Source: Welwitschia mirabilis (taxonomy: Eukaryota; Gnetophyta; Gnetopsida; Welwitschiales). From it: a stretch of DNA of 64,000 bases. The notes beneath the pieces were generated by a model. It did no database searches, was not told the origin of the DNA, and saw only the letters and a list, made by a program, of their open reading frames with translations. Positions 24,269 through 36,200 of the stretch are shown here, piece after piece. The stretch lies in the NCBI GenBank assembly GCA_051453625.1, contig JBOZIK010000001.1:166704712-166768711 (forward strand), written 5' to 3'. Numbering within the stretch: position 1 is the stretch's first letter; each line of letters begins with the position of its first letter. A program made the translations under genes and the position numbers.

Positions 24269-27200
24269 TGTGCACACACGCATGTTCAATGCCCAAATTC
24301 ATGTGCAATTTTGCTGAATTCGGCCAATTTTTCTATCTGCAAAATTCTGTAGTGAATGGCAAATCCCACATCAAAAGCTTGGGCCAAATCACTTAGGTTA
24401 GACCACATTAAATTTGGCAAATTTTTGCCTCAGAATTTTAATATTATGTACTTGTTAGTATTTTTAGTGTATTATCTGATTTTGGAAAATAGCATGTTAA
24501 AGCAATTCTACTATTCATGTTCTCTATGAGAGTTCAAGATTTGTATTGGGAATGTTACTATTGCTTTAAGGATATCCAAATAAATTACCTGCAGAAATTT
24601 CATGCAATTGTGCAAGAGACAATACCATCCCAATAGAGATAGCAAAGCAGACCCTTATCGCACAGTGGTGTAAATGAAAGCAAATGAACTTATGCAGTAA
24701 AGGAAGAGCATGGCATGTTATTGGTGAGCCTGAAAACCATTGGTTCAGGTTAATCTAAGCTAGCTAGAGACTCAGAGTATAAGAGCTAAAGAGTGGTGGC
24801 TCTCCACCACGAAACAATCTGTGATTTTTATTATCATTTTTATTTACAAAGTTACAAGTACATTTTATTTTATTACAATCTATTCACCCCCCTTTAGGGT
24901 TGATCCGTGTTTCAATTGGTACCAGAGCTTGGTTGAGCAACAGATCTTAGCAGGTCTTTGTTCCATCTACCCTAGAAAATGAGTCAGCCATCTGAAGGAA
25001 ATTCCATTACAAGGCCTCCACTTTTTGATGGAACCAACTATGGTTACTGGAAAGCCAAAATGAGAGTTTTTGTTCAATCTATAGACCTTGACATATGGGA
25101 TTCTATTACTAATGGTTATTGTCTTCCTACTGTACAGGATCCTACAACCAAGATCACATCTTTAAAAAGCAAGTACAAATGGACCCCTGAAGAAAAAATT
25201 GCAGCCTCGTGCAACTTCAAAGGTTAAATGCAATCTTCTGTGCCATAGGTCCAAAGGATTTTAAAAGAATAGTAAACTACACTACGGCTAAGGAAGCTTG
25301 GGATATACTATAGACGACTCGTGAAGGAACAAGCCTGGTGAAGCAGGCAAAACTACAAATGCTCATTACTCAATTTGAATATCTCAAAATGGAAGAGGAT
25401 GAAGGTATAAATGATTTCTTTGCTAAACTAACATATATTGTAAATTCTATGCGTGCCTTAGGTGAACTCATTGAGGAATCAAGGGTAGTTCGAAAGGCCT
25501 TGAGATCTCTTCCAAAGAGATTTGAATCTAAGGTAACGACCATTGAAGAAAGTAANNNNNNNNNNNNNNNNNNNNNNNNNNNNNNNNNNNNNNNNNNNNN
25601 NNNNNNNNNNNNNNNNNNNNNNNNNNNNNNNNNNNNNNNNNNNNNNNNNNNNNNNATTTATAAAGTTAATGTAAAATTAGGGTTTTTAACCTAAAGTGAG
25701 CCTATTTAAGGGGAAGCATTTTGAGGGAGGAGTATGACATTTTAGAACACTCTAGCTATTGAGGACGGCTTCTGTTCTTGGACTATTTTTCTTGAAATAT
25801 TAAGATAGCTCCGCATTGCTCCTGTGATTTTCCCCACATCAGGGTTTCCCACGTAAATTCCTGTGCGTTGTTTTGCTTCCTGTTTTTGCTGTTTTTCGTT
25901 GCTATTCTTAACAGAAATTTTCCCTGTTAGTTGCAATACTAGATAAATGTATTCAACATCCTTTGAAGGAAACGTCGTCTAATATTGTAGTAGTAGGAAC
26001 ATGTGATATGGGTTCCTTTAAGGGTAGTTATTGCATTACCTCCAATGTATGCTATTATGTCTTAAACTAGATTATAAGAAATCTAGCAGTTTAGATGTTT
26101 CACAATGTCACATAAAATAGAATTCGATAATTTTCTTATTATGTTAATGTGTATCCATTAAAGAGCCATAGACTTTGGTATTGTTTAGCTAATATGCTAT
26201 TTCACTACTGTGCTCTTAAGGCTTCCGATTGTTGCCTTCAAACTAAATTATAGACTATGTTGTATATATAAACCTCTTCTGGCATTTGAAATGATTACAA
26301 GTAAAATAAAATAAACTGATTTAGTACAGTTTCCTAGGAAAGCAGGGTAAGTGTTGATCATCATATACTTCAAAATATACCACTTGTCTAAACTAGGAAC
26401 CGATTTTCAATAAACGTACAAAACTCACAGAGTTTGGTAATTACCAGTTGTTTGTACTCGGACATTCACACGATTCTCTGAAGGATGAGGAATACTGTAG
26501 CCACAAAATTCTACTCGTGGACTGCAAAAATAAGAAACAAGAACTTATGACGCAAGATCAGAGATAACTCCATATACACCAATTAATTGCAAAAATATAT
26601 CAGCTTGTTCTTGTGAAACCTACATTGCAAATTTATTAAGTTCTCCGAAAACTAAAAGGAAAACATTCTATGCATCAAATTTAGATTGAAAGCAAAAATC
26701 ATTTTACAATTTTTAGGTAAAATAATGGCTGAAACTTCTAGCACACCAAAGAAAAATAATCTCACAGTATTTTGTCAATTATGCTTGAACATTATTTGAT
26801 CATTATAAATGACATGAATGGTAATACAATGAATAAACGAAGTTTCAATATGGCAACTTACATGCCAATATTAACCCTAGTATTATGATAACTCACATTT
26901 AACGCCTAAACTATTACCAAAATGAGTTGTGTACTACACAATCAGCACAATAACAGTCCCATCCAACACTACCAAATTGTACTTCACTTGACAATCTGCA
27001 TTTGTAACAAATATCATGTCATTTAAATCTAAGGCCAATCTGTAGGGACAAGACTTAGCTGCAAGTGCATGTTCACAATGTAAATGCCAATATACAAGTT
27101 CACAGGATTATATGAGAACTTACACAAATCTGAAAGCAGTAGGTTACAAGTTTATAAGGCTCTGATATCAATCAGTTTAAATTTGTTCTCTGGCAAGATA

Positions 27201-30200
27201 CCAGTTTACAACATTAGCAAGTGATCTTTGACAACCTACATGGATTAGATGTCAAGAAGCAGCATTCGAAGCACGTATTTGGTTGTGGTCAGTCTGACTG
27301 ATGTCATCATTGTCTAATTTATTGTTATGTTGTATGATGCATTTAATTATTTAAAATTTTCAAAATATACAAGACTGCTTTGTTATTCATATAATTTACT
27401 TACAGATGACAGGGTTCTTGTAGGAAGGTACAAGGTACTTTACAAGGGTAATGAGGTGAAGATCCAATAAAGGACCATGTGATTGCAATTGTTAAGGAAT
27501 GACGATACCACCTACATTAAGGCAATGTTGCAAATAATGAATCATGTAGTTGAAGGTTTGATAATACCACTATTGTTTGATAATACCACTATTGTTTGGG
27601 ATTATGATGGTCATTAACTACTGTACAATCAAGAAATTATATTAGATGTTTTTGGAACACATGATATTTGTCTCCACAGACGTTTATTATCATGTCCTTT
27701 GAGTCGCTGAGACAGAAGCATAAACCACATCTCAAATCTTACATCATTGTTTATATGACACTATGCATTCTTTACGAATGGATACTCTTTTTTTTCCCAA
27801 TTGAAATTTAAGGTTTTTCCTAAAACTCATCTTCTGTAAGCTATGAAAATGTAATGTAAAATTACATCAAACAAAACTGGATAACTTTTGGTGTCATTCA
27901 TGTGATTTACCAACACTTCGGCAAACACTTCCTTGCAGTCTAAGGTCAGTGAAATCAACACCCATCTTATACAAAGTTGCTTTCATGTGGAAATATCTAT
28001 GTTATGACCTTTTCTTTATTGATAAGTGCTTACCCTTCCTGTTTTCTTTAACTTTTCTCAAAAAACAGAAGCACAGATTACCTTATTCATTACTTGACTT
28101 CACAGAAACCTCCTCCATTGTACTATTGTAATCTAATCCGTTCATTGAGGGATATAGCCTGGCATTTCGATTCGTTGAGAAATATAAAGAATATTAAACA
28201 TAAACATTATTTTTCACAAACTTGCCAGGCCTTGTATCATGTCGTCCTTTCTTATATGTTGCTTTTTCATTGCTCTGCAGGCACTTCCTACGTTATTTAT
28301 ATTAAAAATCTAGACATTTGTGTCCCTAAAACATTTGCATCCATCCATCTCCTAGTTCCACTTTCATCAATCACTTTGTTTGGGTGCCAAGTAACCCCGT
28401 TCAGTTTTGCTAAGATCCTTTGAACCTTCATGCATGCATGCACTCTAAGGTTCTGCCTTGGGATTGACATTATTCTTTTCACAAATACTTCGCTATCTTC
28501 TTGTGTAAAAACAAATCAATATGTGACCTATATGATTTCCTCTCTATTCTAAAAGTAGCCGATCAAACCATTTGCTTTATTTCCCATGCACTGTGCTAAT
28601 TCATTCATCAAATAGACAAATACCAAAACTTCTTTCTAGTCATTCAGTCTGCTCCTGCCTGAGTTGCATGTGCACTTATGATTGTGACTAAGCCAGTGTA
28701 TACGTTCAACATAACAAAGTATATCATGACTCTTATTATCAAAACAAGCGAAGAATGCATGAAAGGAAACAAACAAGCACACAAACAATTTAATAATGTT
28801 CAAAACCTTTTTACCCTACCTTCTCCAACCAACACTCACAAGAAACACAACCATTCTTTTTTGCTTAAGCTGCAAGCCATAGGTGAGAAGGAAAATAACT
28901 CCAACCACAACTGCATGCTCATAGGTAACCCCTACCCATGTTTTATAGCCTTAGGATTTGATACAAATCCCTAAATTAACATTAACCCCACACACTCCTT
29001 TTTTCTAACTTTATAACATAAAGTCACTTTTAACATAACAGGGGAAATATATGGATTGGATATATGGATTGGCTTAATAATAACTAAAAATCTATTACTT
29101 GAAGGCAAACCTCCTACGTTTCAAGCAACATACAACAAAAAAAGAGTATAAAGGGTTATGTTGCTTATAAACAAGCTTCATGTTATGAAGCTACAAGTCC
29201 AAGCAATAAAATGCAAACCTGGTGCTTCCCCACAAGTATAGCACTTGGCAAAGTGTTACTGGTTCTTTGTAGGAATCTTCTGAATCTACATATAGCTATT
29301 CTCAATTGCCTCAAAAACATGTTGGAACCTCAAGTCAATATGCTCAGTCCTGGCATGATAAGCAAAATCTCTAGGCAAGTAAAGAACACTCTAACTATCA
29401 CAAAATAGGGTATAATTCTTCTATTTCTTCCTCAACAAATCAAGAAACTACCTTAGCCACAGCATTTCTTTGCAGGCTTCCATCCAACCAACATGTTTAG
29501 ATTCTATCGTGAACAAACTTACCGTGGATTGAAGTCATGATAACCCCCTAACAGTACCTCCTCCAAGAGGAAAAAACATATCATGTAGTGGAACACCTAG
29601 TGTCCACATCAATAGCAAAAATCTGTATCAACATATCCTATTGCTTGGAGGCTTCCTCCTCCAAACTACAACCTACGAGACTAAGTACTTTTAAGCACGT
29701 CGAAATCCACTTGGTCAGCAGCGAATGAGTCCAATCTAGATTATATAAACCTCCTAATCACTCCCATTGCATGGGCAACATCCAGCCTTGTGCACCCCAT
29801 GGCATACATCAATGATCCCACTGCTCGTCCTCTAAAGATTGAGGGCAATCCTTCTTGCTCAATTTAAAATAAGATGCCAATGGAGTACTGATTGTATGAG
29901 CACTTGCCATACCAAAATGCTCCAAAACGTTAGAGATGTAATCCTTCTAACTGATCCATTGTAGTTTTACTAGTTGTGTACCTATTTATCTTCATCCCAA
30001 GAATTTGTTTGGTTGGCTCCAACTTCTTCATTTCAAAACTCACACCCATTTCATGCTTCAAACGTCTAATTTCACCCTATCATTTCCTGCTATAAGCATA
30101 TCATTAACATATAATAATAGAATGGTAAACTTACCTCCAACTTGCCTAGAGCAATAAACAGTTATCCCTTTTGCATTTCTTGTACTGTTGCACTTTCATA

Positions 30201-33200
30201 AACAAATCAAACTTCTTGTAATACTATCAAGAAGCTTGTTAAAGACTGTGTAGACTTTACCTTAGCGTGCATATGAAACCAATATGCTTGGTATTAACAA
30301 AACTTCTGAACCATATAGATTTCTTCTCCAGAATCCCATGAAGAGATGTAATTTTAACATCGAGCTACGCTAGTTCTAGATCTAAACAAGCAGATAAAGA
30401 CAACAATTCTAATAGGAGATTTCTTAACAAATGGAGAAAAGGCCTTAGTAAAACATATACCTAGTTTTTGTTGAAATCCCTTTACCACAAGTCCCACAAG
30501 TCTTGACTTATAAAGCTATGCAAAACTTCCTTTAGTCAGAAAAGCCATTTGTTGTGTAATGCTTTCTTACTATTTGATGGCTGCACCATATCTGATTAGG
30601 CATGAGTGATTTTCACACATCGTACATTGCAGCTTCTCACTACTTCCAATCACTATACAACTATGTTTCTCAAACAATTTCTACTTCTCCACAATTAGTT
30701 AGTAAAACATAACTTAAAGAAGAGGATTACCTATTAGGTTGCACTGTTATGTGAGTGGACCTCTTCACCGAATGTCAAGGAGCTTTTCCTTCTTCATCCT
30801 TAGCTTCTTTCTCTTCTTGCTCTACATCCATGTAATCTTCTTGTTCATCTTGAGAAATGTCTCCATTGCTAGAAATATCGTCTTATTGCTCATTTTCAAC
30901 ATCATCATCATGAGTAAACACTTTAATAGATTCTTGCTGAAGGAAGACAAAATCAAATGTTCTGCCAAAGATCACATCCCTAGATTTGACCTCCTGCTTA
31001 CAAGGAGGATTCCAGAGTCTATACCCACAATCATCATTGCAGTGACAATCAAAGATACATTTACATGCCCTATCATCCAACTTGGACTTACGAGATATCT
31101 GTACATGAATATAAGCTTCATAGCCTAAAATTCTCAATAGTTGATAAGAGATATCCTTTCCTCTCCACAGAAATTTTGAAACTCGTAGAACTAGAGACAA
31201 ATTAAGTGACCTATTACGCAATCTATAGCAATACTAATTACTTCAGCCCAACAAGATTTGAGAAAAACCTACTCCTGCAACCATGCCTCTAATATGTAAC
31301 AAGGTTTTGTTGCTCTCCTTTATTACTCCATTTTAATGGAGTGTTTCAACAGTAGCATGCATATGTATAATCCTCTTTTGCACAAACCAAAAAAGGCATG
31401 TGAGGTGTATTCACCTCCATTATTTGTGAGGAGCTTCTTAACTTTCAACCCTGTTAAGTTTCTACCTAGGCAATAGACTACTCGAAAACATAAGGTACCA
31501 TGTCCTTGAACTTAATAGGATAGAGCCAAATTCTACAATGAGAATCATGAATGAAAGAAACATGTTGTAAGATGGTTGTTATTAATTAATATCGAGTTTT
31601 GGAGTATGTGTAGACAACGTGTTTTACAAAGAACTTCTAGCACGTATGATCACATTCTCTCTCAGGGCGACCGGACTGTCAATAGAATGAAAATTGCATT
31701 AGGTGCGGGCAACAGCTCATTCTATTCAGGGTGATCGAATGCAACCCAGAAAAATCAGCTGATTACAAAACGGGTGACCGAGAATGTTAACAAGGACGAC
31801 TAAATGTCATTTAAAGTAGAAAAGTCGATCTAAGAATGGGTGACTGATACTATGTATAAGGGCGACCCAACTCTGAAAACTGAACCAGATAAGGGCGACC
31901 GATAAATATCATGAGGGCAACCAAACATCATGTGAGGCTAACCTAATGTATTATTTTATTAGCCATTACAGCTCCACGCTCCTTAAAGCGAATCTAGGAA
32001 TGAAAGATCCAGACTAAATTCTAGGAACGACTATTTTTTATATTCGTTCTATATAAACAAATCCTTCTGAAGATTGAATCCAATATTCATTTTTAAAAAA
32101 GGACTTTGTCATATGAAATAAATTGTGCTTGATTTACTGTAAGATCAGTGATCATTACAAAGCTCCTTTTCTGATCAAGCTACAGAGAGCTAACCTTACA
32201 CTGTACTTGTGGATGACATCTGTGCACCAGTGCACATTGCCAAAATCCATTCTTCTCTAGTGGTTGTGGATGAACCTTAAAATCCACTGGTGATTGTAAA
32301 AGGTTATTAGTGAGCCTGAAAACCATTAGTTGAGGTTAATCTAAGCCAACTTTAGACTTAGTGTCCAAAAGCTGAAAGGTGGTGACTCTCCGCCATGAAG
32401 AGTGGTGACTCTCCACCATTAACAATCTGTGATTTTGTTGTGGATTATTATTATTATTATTTACAGACTTTGGATTCGACTCTATTTTTTAACACCCTAT
32501 TCACCCCCTCTAGGGTTGATCTGTCTTTCAATTGGCATCAAGCAAGGTTGAGCAATAGATCCTAACAGGTCTTTGCTCCTCTACCCTAGAAAATGAATCA
32601 GCAATTTGAAGGAAATTCTGTTACAAGGCCCCCATTTTTTTATGCAACCAACTATGGTTATTGGAAGGCCAAAATGAGTCTTTGTTCAATCTATAGATCT
32701 TGCCATATGGGATTCAATTACTAATGGTCATTGTCTTCATACTGTACAGGACCTTACAACTAGATCACATCTCTAAAGAGGAAGGACAAANNNNNNNNNN
32801 TTTGAATGCAATCTTCAGTGCCATAGGTGCAGAAGATTTTAACAGGATAGTAAACTACTCTACAGCTAAGGAAGCATGGGACATATTACAGACGGCCCAT
32901 GAAGGAACAAGCCTGGCAAAGCAGGCAAAACTACAAACGCTCATCACTCAATTTGAAGATCTCAAAATGGACGAAGATGAAGGTATAAATGATTTCTTTG
33001 CAAAACTAATAGAAATTGTAAATTCTATGCGTGCCTTAGGTGAACTCATCGAGGAATCGAGGGTAGTGCGTAAAGCCTTGAGATCTCTACCAAAGAGATA
33101 TGAATCTAAGGTAACGGTCATTGAAGAAAGTAAGGACCTGAACATCATGAAGATAGACGAACTTCAAGGAATCCTTCACACTTTTGAATTGAAGTTTGGA

Positions 33201-36200
33201 AAGCTAAACAAGAAAGGTGTGTTTCTGTTGGCAACTCAGGAAAATACTGAAGTCAAAGAAGGATCCAATCAAAAGCTAGAAAGTGATGATGAAGTGGCTC
33301 TTTTAGCTAGGAGATTCAGAGGTTTTATGCAACGTAGGCATAATGGAAGTCAATCTAGAAGACCATCAAGAAGAAAGGATGATGGAAAATAAGACATTCA
33401 GTGATATTCCTGCAAAGGATTTGGTCATACTTCAAATGTTTGCCTGAACAATAGAAAAGAGGATAAGAGGAAAGGCAAGAAAGCTCTGTCAACAACATGG
33501 GATGATGAAGAAAGTGAAAGTGATCCCAACTCAGAACCAGAAAAAGGTAAAATCTCTCTCATGGCTTTTGAGGATGAAAAGGTATGCTCTTCACCCCCTC
33601 ATGATTCTTTTGATAATAAAGAACTTTTTAATGAAATAGAAATAGAACTTTATATGGAATGTCAGAACTTAGCCCTCAAAATAAACAATTTAAAGAAAGA
33701 CAACAAAAACCTATTAGAGAAACTAGAAGCCAAGCAAAAGAAAATTGAGGAATTAAGAAGTAGATTTAAGTTGAATCCTAAAACCCCTAAGGGTTCATGC
33801 TTTGTTAAGCAAACTACAAATTACACCAATACTATCATTGAACAAGTTCAATTCAAAATCCTCTCTGGTGAATACCACGTGTCATTATCGTAACAAAAAG
33901 GGTCATTCAAAAATCAATTGTGTTTTTCCCAAAAGCTGGTTCCGTTATTCAATGCTAGGATCTAAATTTGTATTTTCTCCAAAACTTGTTTAAAATGCAA
34001 GAAATTATATATGCATGACTTGGATTCCAAAACCCTCCACAAAGAGCCTTCTAATTCAAACTTCTCTAAAGGTGTCTAATCATACTTGTTGGGATCTTGA
34101 TAGTGGATGCTCCAGGCACATGACAGGTGATAAATCTAACTTCATCAAATTCAAGGAATATAATGGAGGAGAGGTAACCTTTGGAGACAACGGGAGAGCT
34201 CGAATCGAAGGAATAGGAAGCATTAATGGAGGTAACTTACCAAACATTAATGATGTCTTATTTGTAAATGGCCTCAAGCATTATTTATTGAGTATTAGTC
34301 AAATATGCAATAATGGTCAAAACGTTCTATTTAATGAAAACAAAAGTATTGTCAAACATGGTGAGACTGATCAGCTTTTGTTAGAAGCAACAAAGCAAGA
34401 AAATGTGTACTATGTAAATCAGTCAAACAATTCAATTTGTCTTTCAGCTCAATTACAAGAGGATGTCTTGTGGCATCAACGTCTAGGGCACATTAGCTTT
34501 GACAACCTAAAGAAAATCTATTATGATGAGATTATTAGAGGCCTGCCAAGATTATCCATCACTCACAAAGGTCTTTGTGACGCCTGCCAAAAAGGGAAAC
34601 AAACTAGGACATCTCACAAAGCAATAAATGACATCATCACCAGCAAGCTATTGGATTTGATTCATATGGATCTTGTAGGTCCTATTCAGACAACCAGCCT
34701 TTTAGGTAAACAATATTTCTTAGTCATGGTAGATGATTTCTCCACATTTTCTTAGGCAGCCTTCTTACATACAAAATCTGATGCTTATGAAAATTTTGTT
34801 AAGATTTGCAATAAACCTCAAATAGAAAAGGGATATGTTAGTAAGAAAATTCATATTGATCATAGTAGAGAATTTGAGAATGAAAAATTTAAACTTTATT
34901 GCAACATGAATGGAATAGATAATGAATTCTCAGCACCAAAAAGTCCTCAACAAAATGGAGTAGTTGAGAGAAAAAGTCGCACCTTGTTAGATATGGCAAG
35001 AGTATTGCTGAATGATAAAGACATCCCAAAAAGATTTTGGGCTGAGGCAGTAAACAAAGCATGCCATATTTCAAATAGAGATTATTTAAGGCCAAGAACT
35101 GCCAAAACACCATAAGAAATTTGGAAAGGAAAGAAACCCAACATCTTCTACTTTAAAACTTTTGTAAGTAAATGCTTCATCTTAAGAGACAGGGAGGATC
35201 TAGCCAAATTTGACTCAAAATCAGATGAATGAATCTTCCTAGAATACTCTTCCTCAAGTAGAGATTACAAAGTGTTCAACAAAGCACTCTTCACATGGAA
35301 GAATCTATCAATGTTAAGATTCATGATGTGCTAGAAACAAAAAAAATCTGAAAATGATGAAGAACTAGTCCCTTCTACTTTCTTCTACAAGAAAGTCTAA
35401 TTCAGAGCCAAGCTAGCACCTAAAATCAAAGAACTTAAGGATCATCCACTAGATTCAGTCATAGAAAACGTGAAACAAGGTATAGTCACAAGAAACTCTC
35501 TTAAGAATTTCAATGCTCATATTTCACTCTTATCACAAGTTGAACCAAAAGACTTTGAGGAAGCAGAATCAAACCCGTGTTGGATGATTGCGATGCAAGA
35601 AGAATTAGAACAATTCTCTTGAAATCAGGTTTAGGCTCTTGTACCAAAGCCCGCTGGAAAAAATATCATAGGCACGAAATGGATTTACAGGAATAAAGTA
35701 AATGAAGAAAATGTCATTACCAAGAATAAAGCTAGGCTAGTCGCTCAAGGGTATTCTCAAATAGAAGNNNNNNNNNNNNNNNNNNNNNNNNNNNNNNNNN
35801 NNNNNNNNNNNNNNNNNNNNNNNNNNNNNNNNNNNNNNNNNNNNNNNNNNNNNNNNNNNNNNNNNNNTATCACAATTTGAACCAAAAATCTTTGAGGAAG
35901 CAGAAGAATTAGAACAATTCTCTCGAAATCAAGTTTGGACTCTTGTATCAAAGCTTGCTGGAAAAAATATCATAGGCACTAAATGCATTTACAAGAATAA
36001 AGTAAATGAAGAAAATGTCATTACCAAGAATAAAACTACGCTAGTCACTCAAAGGTTCTCAAATAGAAGGGGTAGACTGTGGTGACACTTTTGGTCCTGT
36101 AGCTAGACTTGAGTCTATCAAAATGTTCCTAGCCTTTGCTTGTTACAAGAAAATTAGAGTATTTCATATGGATGTAAAGAGTTCCTTCTTAAACGGTCAT

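Larger units (their letters stand above)
24717..25555 (+). mobile_element. E1: truncated Sirevirus-like copia (LTR end, PBS, gag)
   Basis: 24717-24914 matches the last 200 bp or so of the E2 and E3 LTRs (shared GTGAGCCTGAAAACCATTGG and an ACCCCCCTTTAGGGTTGATC-like end). A primer-binding site and gag start follow. The 5' part of the LTR is missing, and the 3' side ends at a gap with an unrelated LTR beyond it. Confidence 0.8.
28690..31562 (-). mobile_element. TA: truncated Tork-like copia element
   Basis: Minus-strand copia remnant: a probable 3' LTR (28690-29040), then RNase H, reverse transcriptase and integrase in the order expected from low to high coordinates. The integrase is cut at 31562, exactly where the E2 LTR starts. 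Gag, protease and the 5' LTR are absent beyond E2. All frames are broken. Confidence 0.7.

Noticed and set aside
24123-24396. Open frames across the (TG)n tract on both strands
   Set aside because: They consist of dinucleotide repeat translation plus random flanks.
27158-27170. Copia-like primer-binding site TGATATCAGAGCC on the minus strand
   Set aside because: There is no LTR end with TG/CA structure beside it and no gag downstream. Probably chance or too decayed to call.
30739-31128. 129-codon plus-strand frame
   Set aside because: Antisense to the Tork-like integrase remnant, which is clearly recognisable on the minus strand.
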